A DNA stretch of 64,000 nucleotides from Clostridia bacterium (GCA_017513095.1 JAFWDJ010000007.1:103733-167732), one strand, 5' to 3'; positions 51,261-59,304 are shown, counted from the stretch's first letter. Program-made: numbers and translations. The notes: generated by a model from the letters alone, not told the origin.

Positions 51261-52970
51261 TTAATCAAGCAAGAACTCGTCGCTCTTCGCGCCGCCGGGT
51301 ATCATGGGACTTACAAGATCCTCGGTGTCGATGCTGCATTCTATCATATAATAGCCGCCCGATTTTACGGCCTTCTCGAACGCCTTTTCAAACTCGTCCT
51401 TCGTCGATACCCTCACGCCCTCGAAGCCGAAAGCATCTGCGAACTTTACGAAGTCGGGGCCGCGGTCGAGCGTCGTCTGCGAGAAGCGTCTGCCCGCTGT
51501 AAGCGCCTGCCACTGACGCACCATGCCGAGCGCGCGGTTGTTGAAGAGCACCGTGATAACGGGAACGCCGTAATATTTCGCGGTAGCGTATTCCGTATAA
51601 TTCATGCGGAACGAGCCGTCGCCCGTGCAGTGTACGACGAGCTTGTCCGGATTTGCGATCTTCGCGCCTATCGCCGCGCCGAGTCCGAAGCCCATCGTGC
51701 CGAAGCCGCCGGAGCTTATGAACTGCTTCGGGCGCGAGCAGTTGAAATACTGCGCAAGCCACATCTGGTGCTGGCCTACGTCGGTCGTGATTATCGTATT
51801 CTCGTCGGTATATTTGTTGATTATATCAACGATTTCTTTAGGCGTCGTCTTGCCTGCGGAAACGGGCTCCTTCGTCTTCTGCGAGAATACCTCTTCTCTC
51901 CATTCGGGGTAATCGTAGGAGGGAAGCTTCGCGTTTATAAGCTCAAGCACGCGCCTTGCGTCGCCTATGATGTGGTGATCGGTCTTTACGTTCTTGTCTA
52001 TTTCGGCGCGGTCGATGTCGATGTGGACGATCTTCGCGTTTCTCGCAAAGAAATGCGGAGCGAGCGCCACGCGGTCGGAAAGACGGCAGCCGATTATAAT
52101 GAGAAGGTCGCACTTCGTCGTCGCGATGTTGGACGCGCGCGTACCGTGCATGCCTATCATGCCCGTAAAGAGCGGATGATCGCTCGGACATGCGCCTATG
52201 CCCATCATGGACGTGGTAACGGGCGCGCCGAGCTTTTCAATGAATTTTCTGAACTCGGGCACCGCGTCCTTCGAGCGGATTATGCCGCCGCCCGCTAAAA
52301 CGAGGGGCTTTTTCGCCTCGGCTATCATGGAGATAAGCTTGTCTATATCCTCGCCGTCCGGCTCGGGAGCCTTTAAGTTGTTGTTGGAGCGCTGTACTCT
52401 CTTTGCAAGCCTGCCGCTCTTTGAATGCTCGGACAGGGGCAGCGACTCGAACTCGACCTCGGTGAGCGTAACGTTCTTGGCTATATCTATAACAACGGGG
52501 CCGGGTCTGCCGCTTCTCGCGATGGCGAAAGCCTCGCGAACGACGTCGGCAAGAGTCTCGGGGTCGCGTACAAGGTAATTGCACTTCGTAATGGGCATCG
52601 TTATGCCCGTAACGTCGACCTCCTGGAAGGCGTCCTTGCCTATAAGGGCCTCGGGGACGTTTACGGTTATGAAGACGACGGGGGAGGAATCATAATAAGC
52701 GGTAGCGATACCGGTAGTCAAATTCGTAGCGCCGGGGCCGCTCGTTGCGAAGCAGACGCCGACCTTTCCCGTCGAACGGGCGTAGCCGTCGGCAGCGTGA
52801 GCCGCACCCTGCTCGTGCGAGGTAAGGATATGCTTTATTTTCTCGCCGTAGCCGTGCAGTTCAAATTCGTCGTAAATGTTCAGGATAGTACCGCCCGGAT
52901 ATCCGAAGACCGTGTCGACACCCTGCTCTAAAAGACACTCCATAAGTACCTGCGAACATTTCATTTTCAT
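51261..52970 (-). CDS. ilvB: Acetolactate synthase large (catalytic) subunit
   Basis: 569 residues, thiamine-diphosphate enzyme joining two pyruvates, or pyruvate and 2-oxobutyrate. 'VFGYPGGTILNIYDEF' and 'HEQGAAHAADGYARSTGKVGV' (catalytic Glu about 52) form the N-terminal Pyr domain. 'ATSGPGATNLTTGIATAYYDS' follows. The middle domain binds FAD. 'CTGDGSFRMNYTEYATAKYYGVPVITVLFNN' is the C-terminal diphosphate/Mg site. AGGAGG lies about 10 bases before the ATG. It is the first gene of ilvBNCD, after a leader of about 198 nt. Confidence 0.97.
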   Translation of the reverse strand: MKMKCSQVLMECLLEQGVDTVFGYPGGTILNIYDEFELHGYGEKIKHILTSHEQGAAHAADGYARSTGKVGVCFATSGPGATNLTTGIATAYYDSSPVVFITVNVPEALIGKDAFQEVDVTGITMPITKCNYLVRDPETLADVVREAFAIARSGRPGPVVIDIAKNVTLTEVEFESLPLSEHSKSGRLAKRVQRSNNNLKAPEPDGEDIDKLISMIAEAKKPLVLAGGGIIRSKDAVPEFRKFIEKLGAPVTTSMMGIGACPSDHPLFTGMIGMHGTRASNIATTKCDLLIIIGCRLSDRVALAPHFFARNAKIVHIDIDRAEIDKNVKTDHHIIGDARRVLELINAKLPSYDYPEWREEVFSQKTKEPVSAGKTTPKEIVDIINKYTDENTIITTDVGQHQMWLAQYFNCSRPKQFISSGGFGTMGFGLGAAIGAKIANPDKLVVHCTGDGSFRMNYTEYATAKYYGVPVITVLFNNRALGMVRQWQALTAGRRFSQTTLDRGPDFVKFADAFGFEGVRVSTKDEFEKAFEKAVKSGGYYMIECSIDTEDLVSPMIPGGAKSDEFLLD

Positions 52971-53169
52971 ATGGATCGGTTCCTCCTTTTTAAGATTTTC
53001 CGGATAAAAACAAGACGTTATATAAAAAGAGCATCAATATCCCGCCGCGGCCTTTCTTTGAAAACAACCCGCACAGGGATACTTTTACCCGGCAAACTCA
53101 AGTGAAATTTTATTAAATATCTGCCGCCTCATACAATAATGCGGCAAAAGCCTATAAAAATGTGATTAT
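52971..53169 (-). promoter_or_regulatory. Long ilv leader
   Basis: About 198 nt from the predicted start of transcription to ilvB. It can form a GCCGC...GCGGC hairpin (about 53126-53148) and a CCGGG-type hairpin. I see no T-box signature and no leader peptide rich in Ile, Leu or Val. Confidence 0.4.
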
Positions 53170-53174
53170 AGATT

Positions 53175-53203
53175 ATCATACAATAATCCTTTTGCGTTGT
53201 CAA
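53175..53203 (-). promoter_or_regulatory. ilv operon promoter
   Basis: TTGACA at 53203-53198 and TATGAT at 53180-53175 on the minus strand, 17-base spacing. Confidence 0.85.
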
Positions 53204-53242
53204 TCGGACAAGGCGAAAAATATGCGGCGTCCGGGGATAAAA

Positions 53243-53262
53243 AAACCGCCCTGCGGGCGGCT
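53243..53262 (-). terminator. Terminator after the potassium channel gene
   Basis: CCGCCC/GGGCGG stem with a 3-nt loop; the minus-strand exit is a run of seven T. Confidence 0.85.
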
Positions 53263-53340
53263 TTTGGGTTTTGGGGGCGCCTTTGCGTCCGCGAAACGGG
53301 CGTTTCGGCGTTTAACGCCGCGCAAAAAAGATGCGCTGCG

Positions 53341-53760
53341 CTATTTCTTCTGAAACTCGCGTACCTTTCTTGACATATCCTCAAGCTCCTCCTTCGAAAG
53401 CTCAGGCAGGCGCTCCAGCTTATTTATGAACGCCGAAATCGTCTCCTTGTTGCGAAGGTCCGTCATCTGATTGTAGAAGTTCACGATAACGCCGGTAACG
53501 ATTGCTATCACGATGACCGCGCTTACGGAAAGCACGACCGAAATTATCCTTGTAATCGTAGTTTGCGCGATAACATCTCCGAATCCCACGGTCGTGACTA
53601 CGGCATAGCAGTACCACAGCGCATCGCCGTAAGTATGTATCTGCGGCTCCGAAAGAAGTATAATAGCGGCGCACGCGAAAAGCTCTATCAAAAAAACCAA
53701 CCATATTTTAACGGCTCCCGTCCGCTTTAAGACAATGCCAAGTACGTGTAACTGTTTCAT
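53341..53760 (-). CDS. Two-helix potassium channel
   Basis: 139 residues. Membrane helices at about 18-38 and 74-96 flank a pore helix and the selectivity filter 'VTTVGFGD' (about 56-63), the hallmark of K+ channels. A charged cytoplasmic tail (about 97-139), likely a coiled coil, follows the inner helix; no RCK/TrkA-N domain is present, so gating is not obvious. It would act as a tetramer in the cell membrane. It has its own promoter (TTGATT-N16-TACAAT on the minus strand, 53864-53837) and terminator. Confidence 0.92.
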   Translation of the reverse strand: MKQLHVLGIVLKRTGAVKIWLVFLIELFACAAIILLSEPQIHTYGDALWYCYAVVTTVGFGDVIAQTTITRIISVVLSVSAVIVIAIVTGVIVNFYNQMTDLRNKETISAFINKLERLPELSKEELEDMSRKVREFQKK

Positions 53761-53836
53761 GATGTGTCACGCATCCTTTCCGAAAGCGACAGAGTAAAAG
53801 CGCCGCCGAGACCCACTCATTTTTATTCATATTTTA

Positions 53837-53864
53837 ATTGTATACGACTAACGGTAAAAATCAA
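53837..53864 (-). promoter_or_regulatory. Potassium channel promoter
   Basis: TTGATT at 53864-53859 and TACAAT at 53842-53837 on the minus strand, 16-base spacing. Confidence 0.6.
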
Positions 53865-53924
53865 GCTTTTAGCGAAAACGGGCGCAATTATTAGCTGTTT
53901 TGTTTTTTCTTTAAGGTATCCGAG

Positions 53925-54048
53925 GCCGGACAGCGCCGCTCGCGCTGCTCGCTTTGCATAAGTTCCGCCAACCGCTCCCGCTTCGCCTTAGGCTCGCGCT
54001 CTCGGGGCGTCACTTATCTCACCTCCGGTTCTCGTCCGCCCAAACGGC
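53925..54048 (-). repeat. GC-rich non-coding segment with a tRNA-Leu 3'-end-like fragment
   Basis: No gene. On the minus strand GTCCGGCCTCGG with ATACC after it (about 53940-53925) repeats the end of the T arm and acceptor of the nearby tRNA-Leu (AGTCCGGCCTCGG then GCACC), about 160 bases downstream of it. The stretch between is GC-rich and hairpin-prone. Confidence 0.45.
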
Positions 54049-54082
54049 CAAAAAAGAGCATCGCAAAAGCGATGCTCTTTTT
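54049..54082 (-). terminator. Terminator after tRNA-Leu
   Basis: AAAAAGAGCATCGC pairs with GCGATGCTCTTTTT over an AAAA loop. Confidence 0.92.
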
Positions 54083-54169
54083 TGGTGCCCGAGGCCGGAC
54101 TCGAACCGGCACGGGATTGCTCCCACGGGATTTTAAGTCCCGGGCGTCTACCAATTCCGCCACTCGGGC
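54083..54169 (-). tRNA. tRNA-Leu (TAA)
   Basis: 87 nt including CCA, with a class II long variable arm. The acceptor stem is GCCCGAG/CTCGGGC. The anticodon loop CTTAAAA gives anticodon TAA, reading UUA. The T arm is GCCGG-TTCGAGT-CCGGC. Confidence 0.95.
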
Positions 54170-54242
54170 ATTGGGAACGAATAATATTATATACGCAAAG
54201 CATATCAAATGCAATACCTTTTATAAAAATACCGAAAAAAAC

Positions 54243-54629
54243 TCAGCCGAGCTTGCTCTGCGCGCGTGAAAGGAATTTCTCCGTTTTAACGATAAAGCGC
54301 TCGTGCGTGCCGCGCGCCACGAGCTCGCGCTCATCGCATACCTCGAACGAGAAAACGAGGCGCTTGCCGTCCGTTTCGTCAAGGGTAACGCGCGCCGTTA
54401 CGCTCATGCCCTCGGGAGTCGCGCGTAGGTGCTCGAAGTTCATAAGCGTACCGACTGTGGACTCGCCTTCGGCCATTTCAGCCTGAGCGAGAGTATACGC
54501 CGCGTTCTCAACGGCAAGCACGAGATACGGCGTGGCCGCGACGGGATATCCCCCGCTGCCCAGGGCCAAGGCGGTGCGCGACGGCGTTATATCGTTCTTT
54601 ACTTCATAAGTCATTCCCTGTTTAAGCAT
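54243..54629 (-). CDS. Thioesterase, hotdog fold, FlK-like
   Basis: 128 residues forming one hotdog domain, similar to fluoroacetyl-CoA thioesterase-type proteins and their relatives of unknown substrate. 'TPYLVLAVENAAYTLAQ' carries the helix of the hotdog with a conserved Glu/Asn. 'STVGTLMNFEHLRATPEGMSVTARVTLDE' is the central sheet with the catalytic-type Thr and His. 'VARGTHERFIV' is the closing strand. It would hydrolyse acyl-CoA thioesters in the cytosol. It starts 15 bases after the deformylase stop (GGGGAG ribosome binding site), so the two genes are co-transcribed. Confidence 0.85.
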   Translation of the reverse strand: MLKQGMTYEVKNDITPSRTALALGSGGYPVAATPYLVLAVENAAYTLAQAEMAEGESTVGTLMNFEHLRATPEGMSVTARVTLDETDGKRLVFSFEVCDERELVARGTHERFIVKTEKFLSRAQSKLG

Positions 54630-54644
54630 TTTTTACTCCCCTTT

Positions 54645-55055
54645 TCATATCAGTATGCCGCTTAAATGGTCGATTTCGTGCTGTATTATCTGCGCCGTAA
54701 AGCCCGTGAAGGTCTTTATCTGCGTTTTAAATCTTTCGTCGCGGTATTTTACCTTTATCGTGCTTTTTCGCACGGTTTTTCTCTTTCCGGGAAGCGACAG
54801 GCAGCCCTCCTCGGCCTCGTATTCGCCCTCGCCGCCTATTATCTCGGGATTGAACATAAGCATGAGCGTTCCCCCGTCGTTTACCGCGATTATGCACTTC
54901 AAAACGCCTATCATGTTCGCCGCCATGCCCACGCATTCGTGCCCGTGCGCCGCGAGCGTGTCCATAAGGTCGCGCGCGGCGGGAACGTCGGCCTTCGTCG
55001 CCGGAGCCGACTTCTGCATGAGAAAGAGCGCGTCTTTTACAATGGGCTTTACCAT
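54645..55055 (-). CDS. def: Peptide deformylase-like protein with an altered motif 1
   Basis: 136 residues from the ATG at 55055, which lies 9 bases after GAGG; the ATG at 55061 is too close. Motif 2 'EGCLSLPG' and motif 3 'QHEIDHLSG' (the metal-binding Cys and two His) are intact. Motif 1 reads 'CVGMAANMIG' where standard enzymes have GxGxAAxQ, so the catalytic Gln is replaced by Met. Length is shorter than the usual 150-190. It may still remove formyl groups from new proteins, or may have shifted specificity; it may also be a second copy beside a standard def elsewhere. Confidence 0.87.
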   Translation of the reverse strand: MVKPIVKDALFLMQKSAPATKADVPAARDLMDTLAAHGHECVGMAANMIGVLKCIIAVNDGGTLMLMFNPEIIGGEGEYEAEEGCLSLPGKRKTVRKSTIKVKYRDERFKTQIKTFTGFTAQIIQHEIDHLSGILI

Positions 55056-55123
55056 ACGCATTCACCTCAGAATCTGCTTACGCTTCGATTATAACGGATT
55101 TTCGTGGAAAACTCAAGATATCA

Positions 55124-55154
55124 AAATAACGGCGGAAATATTCCGCCGTTATTT
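55124..55154. terminator. Bidirectional-type terminator after the lipoprotein gene
   Basis: A 14-bp perfect stem (AAATAACGGCGGAA / TTCCGCCGTTATTT) with a 3-nt loop. Confidence 0.85.
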
Positions 55155-55165
55155 CTCATGCAATA

Positions 55166-56287
55166 TTACTCGGCCTGTGCCGTGGTGATAACCACCTCGA
55201 AGGTCTCCTCGTTGTAGTCAACGCCGAAGCCTACCGCCGCGCCGAGATCACGCAGCTTAAAGAAGTTGTTGCCGCCGAGGTTGTACGCCTCAACATAAGC
55301 CTTTTCGCCGTTTACCGCAACGGACTGGCTGCTCTTTACGCAGCTTGCCGACTTGTCGGTGCCCGTTTCAAGCTCGCCGCCTACGGGGGTGTAGGGCTCG
55401 CCCGTCGTTACGTCTATCTCGCCCGTTTCCTCGTTGTACGCGATTTCAAACTGCGAGTCGCTGCCGTTTAAGAGCATTGCCATATCTCTTAACTTGAAGT
55501 AGTTGTAGCCGTCGATATTGTAGACCTCAAGCTCTACCGTTTCGCCGTCTACCGTTATGCTCTGGCTGCTGGGCACTACTGCGGGCGCGGTCTCTGCCGG
55601 AGCCTCGGCCGTCGTGAACTTATAAAGAACGTCCTCGTCCTCTGCCGTCATTTCCATAAAGTTGAGCGTAAGAACGCTGCCCTCGATGGTTACGCCTTCC
55701 GTTTTGCCTTCTATCTGGCGAACGGGCGCGGGCATTTCAAACGTCATAACGAACGCCATGTTCGCAAGCATTTCCTCGGCTGCGGCGTTGATTTCGTCGA
55801 TCTCCTCCTGAGTAAGCTCAACGTCCTCGCTCGTATCGCTCTCGGCGTCAGACGCTTCTTCGTCCTCAATGTTTCCGCTTAAAACAATCGAAAGTTCGAT
55901 GCTGCCGTCCTCGTTTACCTTTAACATCGGGCGGTCGTTCGTGCTGCCGTCCTCGCTTTCGGATATCTCGGCCATGGTATCCTCGTACCACGTCATCGTA
56001 TTGAATTCTTCCGCATTTGCGAACGTCTTCTCGACGATCGTGCCGTAATACTCAACGCCGTTATACTCGAACACGTCATACTGGCTTAAGTCGGGCTCGG
56101 TCGTCTCTCCCGATTCGTCCTCGTACAGCGAGTTTATCGCTTCGAGCGTGTAGCCCATCTTCATGGTCACGCTGCCGCTTCCGTCGGAGTTTACCTTGAT
56201 TTCGCTGATGCCTGCCATACAGCCCGCAAGCATTGCCGCAACTACGATAACGGCAAGGACTGCCATGATCAATCTGGTTTTTTTCAT
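55166..56287 (-). CDS. Lipoprotein with two copper-amine-oxidase-N-like domains
   Basis: 373 residues. The signal peptide ends in the lipobox LAGC (Cys about 23). A beta-rich N-terminal domain ('EIKVNSDGSGSVTMKMGYTLEAIN', about 28-215) resembles the conserved region of secreted clostridial proteins of unknown role. Two units follow (about 235-300 and 318-370) with the pattern 'VYNIDGYNYFKLRDMAMLLN' and 'AYNLGGNNFFKLRDLGAAVG', the copper-amine-oxidase N-terminal-like/stalk repeat that binds wall components. It is therefore an outer-face, lipid-anchored protein. Promoter TTGAAA-N17-TATAAT lies just upstream. Confidence 0.85.
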   Translation of the reverse strand: MKKTRLIMAVLAVIVVAAMLAGCMAGISEIKVNSDGSGSVTMKMGYTLEAINSLYEDESGETTEPDLSQYDVFEYNGVEYYGTIVEKTFANAEEFNTMTWYEDTMAEISESEDGSTNDRPMLKVNEDGSIELSIVLSGNIEDEEASDAESDTSEDVELTQEEIDEINAAAEEMLANMAFVMTFEMPAPVRQIEGKTEGVTIEGSVLTLNFMEMTAEDEDVLYKFTTAEAPAETAPAVVPSSQSITVDGETVELEVYNIDGYNYFKLRDMAMLLNGSDSQFEIAYNEETGEIDVTTGEPYTPVGGELETGTDKSASCVKSSQSVAVNGEKAYVEAYNLGGNNFFKLRDLGAAVGFGVDYNEETFEVVITTAQAE

Positions 56288-56320
56288 GTTTATACCTCTT
56301 TCCTTTTAAATTTCGTCATA

Positions 56321-56349
56321 ATTATACATCAGACTTCTAAATATTTCAA
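56321..56349 (-). promoter_or_regulatory. Promoter of the lipoprotein gene
   Basis: TTGAAA at 56349-56344 and TATAAT at 56326-56321 on the minus strand, 17-base spacing. Confidence 0.8.
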
Positions 56350-56368
56350 CTGCTTTGCTTATTGTAAA

Positions 56369-57001
56369 TCATCGGATATAATTGTAATTTATTTTCTCCT
56401 CGCGGCGGGGCGGCTTTATACCCGCCTTTTCGCCGGCTTCCTTTATTTTAAGAAGCCAAGCCATGTTGCGCGCAAGCACGCGCATTATCTGAAGCCCCTC
56501 CTCGTCCTTTAATACCTCCTCGGGCTTATTTCCGTGCACCATGTTCCAATATCGCGAGGATACCACTGTCATCTGCGCGTAGAGAAAATATTTGTTTATC
56601 TGGTCTAACGCGGACGTCGTTCCCGCGCGCCTTGCCGAAACGACCGCCGACGCGGGCTTTAAATAAAACGGCTCACGCCCCGATTTCGACGCCGAGTAGA
56701 ACGCCCTGTCCATAAAGCTCTTCATCGCGCCGTTCATCCCGGCGTAATATACGGGCGAGCCGAAAACAAAGCCGTCGTACTCCGCCGCAAGCGACGTAAA
56801 TTCGTTTACCTTGTCGTCGAATACGCACCTGCCAAGCTCAGCGCATTTTTTGCAGGCGATGCATCCCGACAGGGGCTTTTTCCCTATCCAGAAAAAGTCC
56901 GCCGCAATGCCTTCCGCGGCGAGCGTTTCTTTTATCACCGAGAGCGCGGTATGCGTGCAGCCGTGTTCATTAGGGCTCCCGTTTATAAGCATGACTTTCA
57001 T
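56369..57001 (-). CDS. Flavodoxin-fold NAD(P)H-dependent oxidoreductase
   Basis: 210 residues of the NADPH-dependent FMN reductase family. 'LINGSPNEHGCTHTALSVI' is the FMN phosphate loop. 'CIACKKCAELGRCVFDD' (about 47-63) is the CxxCxxC...C cluster. 'FGSPVYYAGMNGAMKSFMDRAFY' is the second flavin-contact segment. It resembles the protein at 33240 but is not a close duplicate. AAGGGGGA precedes the ATG. It is divergent from trmO, the promoter regions being only about 100 bases apart. Confidence 0.88.
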   Translation of the reverse strand: MKVMLINGSPNEHGCTHTALSVIKETLAAEGIAADFFWIGKKPLSGCIACKKCAELGRCVFDDKVNEFTSLAAEYDGFVFGSPVYYAGMNGAMKSFMDRAFYSASKSGREPFYLKPASAVVSARRAGTTSALDQINKYFLYAQMTVVSSRYWNMVHGNKPEEVLKDEEGLQIMRVLARNMAWLLKIKEAGEKAGIKPPRREEKINYNYIR

Positions 57002-57047
57002 AATATTTCCCCCTTATCCCTCTTCGTTTTTTGCAGCGTGAGTACAT

Positions 57048-57076
57048 TTGACCTTGGGCGTCCCTTATGGTACAAT
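57048..57076 (+). promoter_or_regulatory. trmO promoter
   Basis: TTGACC at 57048-57053 and TACAAT at 57071-57076, 17-base spacing. It overlaps the in-frame ATG at 57067, which rules that start out. Confidence 0.8.
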
Positions 57077-57102
57077 TTCAGAAAAAGTATGCGAGGTGCG
57101 AT

Positions 57103-57804
57103 ATGGAAAAAGACGCCGCCATGATTATTATAGCACACATGAGAAGCGATTTCCCGACGAAATTCGGCGTTCCGCGCCAAAGCGGGCTTGCCGCGTCGTC
57201 CGTATCGCGCATCGTATTCGAGCCGGAGTTTCGAAATCCCGATTTTCTCAGAGGCATTGAAAACTACTCTCACTTATGGATAATATGGCAGTTTTCCGAA
57301 AACATGACTGCGGGTTTTTCGCCCACGGTACGTCCGCCGAGGCTCGGCGGCAATAAGCGCATGGGCGTATTTGCAACGCGCTCCCCGTTTCGCCCGAATG
57401 CCATCTGCCTCTCGTGCGTGAAAATATTAAAAACGGAGCTTCAAACGGACGCGGGCCCCGTTATATACGTTTCCGGCGCGGACATGGTGGACAACACGCC
57501 GATTTATGATATAAAGCCGTATCTTCCCTACGCCGATTCGCACCCCGAGGCAAGGGACGATTTCACCTCGGGCACGCCGAGAGTGAAGCTTTCGGTCGAT
57601 ATCCCGCCCGAGCTTCTGGCGCGAATCCCCGCCGCTCTTACGGCCGCGCTCACCGAGGCGCTGTCGGAGGATCCGCGTCCCGCATATCAGCGCGACCCCG
57701 CGCGTATATATAAAATGCCGTTCGCGGATATCGAGGTGCATTTTTCGGTGGACGGAGATGTGCTGCGCGTCGTCGATATAATCGAATACAGGGGCAAAAT
57801 TTAG
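57103..57804 (+). CDS. trmO: tRNA (N6-threonylcarbamoyladenosine37-N6)-methyltransferase, TrmO type
   Basis: 233 residues from the ATG at 57103 (AGGTG 6-8 bases upstream). TrmO adds a methyl group from S-adenosylmethionine to t6A37 of tRNA-Thr. 'MRSDFPTKFGVPRQSGLAASSVSRIVFEPEF' is the usual opening. 'LRGIENYSHLWIIWQF' and 'RPPRLGGNKRMGVFATRSPFRPNAICLSCVKI' form the SAM-binding barrel. 'DMVDNTPIYDIKPYLPYADS' is the third signature. It lies just upstream of tRNA-fMet on the same strand, which has its own promoter. Confidence 0.95.
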   Translation: MEKDAAMIIIAHMRSDFPTKFGVPRQSGLAASSVSRIVFEPEFRNPDFLRGIENYSHLWIIWQFSENMTAGFSPTVRPPRLGGNKRMGVFATRSPFRPNAICLSCVKILKTELQTDAGPVIYVSGADMVDNTPIYDIKPYLPYADSHPEARDDFTSGTPRVKLSVDIPPELLARIPAALTAALTEALSEDPRPAYQRDPARIYKMPFADIEVHFSVDGDVLRVVDIIEYRGKI

Positions 57805-57830
57805 CGCCGCGCTTTTTTCGTTTTTGCCTC

Positions 57831-57859
57831 TTGACAAATTGACAGGTATACTCTATACT
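57831..57859 (+). promoter_or_regulatory. tRNA-fMet promoter
   Basis: TTGACA at 57831-57836 and TATACT at 57854-57859, 17-base spacing. Confidence 0.85.
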
Positions 57860-57883
57860 GTATTAGTACAAAATATAATATAT

Positions 57884-58103
<220 letters not shown>

Positions 58104-58193
58104 GGCGAGCACCGCAGCGGTCGAAAAAACGGGTGGATAAGCTGCGGCAGCAGCCCGCCCGCTTTTTCGGGCACCGCAAGGCGGCGCGAAGCG

Positions 58194-58236
58194 ATAACCC
58201 GGAGGTCGTAGGTTCGCGTTCTGCCTCCGCAACCAA
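58194..58236 (+). pseudogene. Partial tRNA-fMet copy (3' half only)
   Basis: 43 bases match tRNA-fMet from the anticodon loop to CCA, but the 5' half is absent and the T loop has changed (TTCAAAT to TTCGCGT). It cannot fold as a tRNA. Confidence 0.88.
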
Positions 58237-58379
58237 AATAAAACAGTCTGCACAAATGTGCAGGCTGTTTTGCTTTCTTAGAACGTATCGGGCTTCGTAT
58301 TTCGACGGGTTATGAGGCCGGCGGGCGCTGCTCGTTGGGGCTCGTCGTGTCCCGCCGCCTGCGGCGGATGAAGGGACGC
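58194..58379 (+). repeat. Tandem duplication, copy B
   Basis: Second copy of 57919-58103, including the terminator (about 58240-58276) and the GC-rich tail, with scattered changes. Between the copies lies a 90-base GC-rich segment with its own inverted repeats (58104-58193). No gene lies here. Confidence 0.88.
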
Positions 58380-58420
58380 ATCATCGGGGGGATACAGCCG
58401 CATCCGTTCGTTTTATCGTA

Positions 58421-58449
58421 TTGTAACGATCGGCCAAATACGGTATAAT
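58421..58449 (+). promoter_or_regulatory. Promoter of the DUF5714-type gene
   Basis: TTGTAA at 58421-58426 and TATAAT at 58444-58449, 17-base spacing. Confidence 0.65.
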
Positions 58450-58474
58450 TTCAAAAGATAAAGGAAGTGATTCT

Positions 58475-59173
58475 ATGAACGAAGAGTGCCTGATCTGCAA
58501 AACCCCGCTTGAATACCTGAGCGAGGATGTCGAAATGGAATGCGCCATATGCCGCAAGAAGGAAAAAAGCAAGACACGATGTGTGAACGGACACTACGTT
58601 TGCGACGAGTGCCACACGGCCGGAGTTGACGCCATTTTCGGCGTATGCCTCTGTGAAACGTCCAAAAAACCCTCGGATATCCTAAACAGACTGATGAATA
58701 TGCCCTTCTGCCACATGCACGGTCCCGAGCACCATGTCATGGTCGGCGCCGCATTGCTTACCGCGTATAAAAACGCAGGCGGAAAAATAGACCTGCCGAA
58801 AGCGCTGAACGAGATGAAAAACCGCGGGCAAAGTGTGCCCGGCGGAACCTGCGGATTCTGGGGCGCCTGCGGAGCAGGCATAAGCACCGGGATGTTCGTC
58901 TCCATAATTACCGGTTCAACGCCTCTTGCCGAAGAGCCCTTCGGCCTTTCCAACCGGATGACGGCAAAGTCGCTTGAAGCGATAGGTCTGACAGGCGGCC
59001 CCCGCTGCTGCAAACGCAATTCTTTTCTGTCCGTGCTTGCCGCCGTTGATTTTGTGAAGGAGCATTTGGGCGTTGAAATGGAAAAGTCAGATATCGTCTG
59101 CGGCTTTTTTGCCCGGAATAATCAATGTATCGGAAAACGCTGTCCCTTTTTTGCGGCAAATCATCGAGCGTGA
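58475..59173 (+). CDS. Cys-rich DUF5714-type protein
   Basis: 232 residues. A cysteine-rich N-terminus (about 5-60: 'CLICKTPLEYL', 'CAICRKKEKSKTRC', 'YVCDECHTAG') looks metal-binding. The core carries 'FCHMHGPEHHVMVGAALLTAY', 'GGTCGFWGACGAGISTGMFVSI', 'GGPRCCKRNSFLSVLAAVDF' and a closing 'CIGKRCPFFA'. Taken from memory, this matches the DUF5714 family of anaerobes, sometimes fused to methyltransferases; its function is not established. Many Cys and His residues suggest an Fe-S or corrinoid-linked role, which is inference. GGAAGTG precedes the ATG. A terminator sharing 20 bases with that of tRNA-fMet follows. Confidence 0.78.
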   Translation: MNEECLICKTPLEYLSEDVEMECAICRKKEKSKTRCVNGHYVCDECHTAGVDAIFGVCLCETSKKPSDILNRLMNMPFCHMHGPEHHVMVGAALLTAYKNAGGKIDLPKALNEMKNRGQSVPGGTCGFWGACGAGISTGMFVSIITGSTPLAEEPFGLSNRMTAKSLEAIGLTGGPRCCKRNSFLSVLAAVDFVKEHLGVEMEKSDIVCGFFARNNQCIGKRCPFFAANHRA

Positions 59174-59211
59174 TGTGTTTTCTTTATATTTTGCCCTTTA
59201 GTGCCATGAAA

Positions 59212-59248
59212 AAAACAGCCCCACATCCGTGCAGGCTGTTTTGCTTTG
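59212..59248 (+). terminator. Terminator after the DUF5714-type gene, third copy of a tRNA-linked sequence
   Basis: AAAACAGCC pairs with GGCTGTTTT. The right half (59229-59248) is identical to 57983-58002 over 20 bases. Confidence 0.8.
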
Positions 59249-59275
59249 CCCGAAAATTCATTCTCATACATTCCC

Positions 59276-59304
59276 TTGAAAAGCCTCCGCGGATTTAATA
59301 TAAT
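59276..59304 (+). promoter_or_regulatory. Promoter of the small lipoprotein gene
   Basis: TTGAAA at 59276-59281 and TATAAT at 59299-59304, 17-base spacing. Confidence 0.8.

Noticed and set aside
51222-52298. Open frame (358 codons) antisense to ilvB
   Set aside because: Shadow frame; ilvB is unmistakable on the other strand.
52985-53005. CodY-like box before ilvB
   Set aside because: Only one half resembles the AATTTTCNGAAAATT consensus (GGAAAAT); the match is too weak to report.
52971-53169. T-box or leader-peptide attenuator upstream of ilvB
   Set aside because: The AGGGTGGNACCGCG-type T-box sequence is absent, and the only short frame (about 15 codons) has no ribosome binding site and is not rich in Ile, Leu or Val.
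54072-54486. Plus-strand frames across tRNA-Leu ('RTRTGTGLLPRDFKS')
   Set aside because: Antisense translation of a tRNA, overlapping the real thioesterase gene on the other strand.
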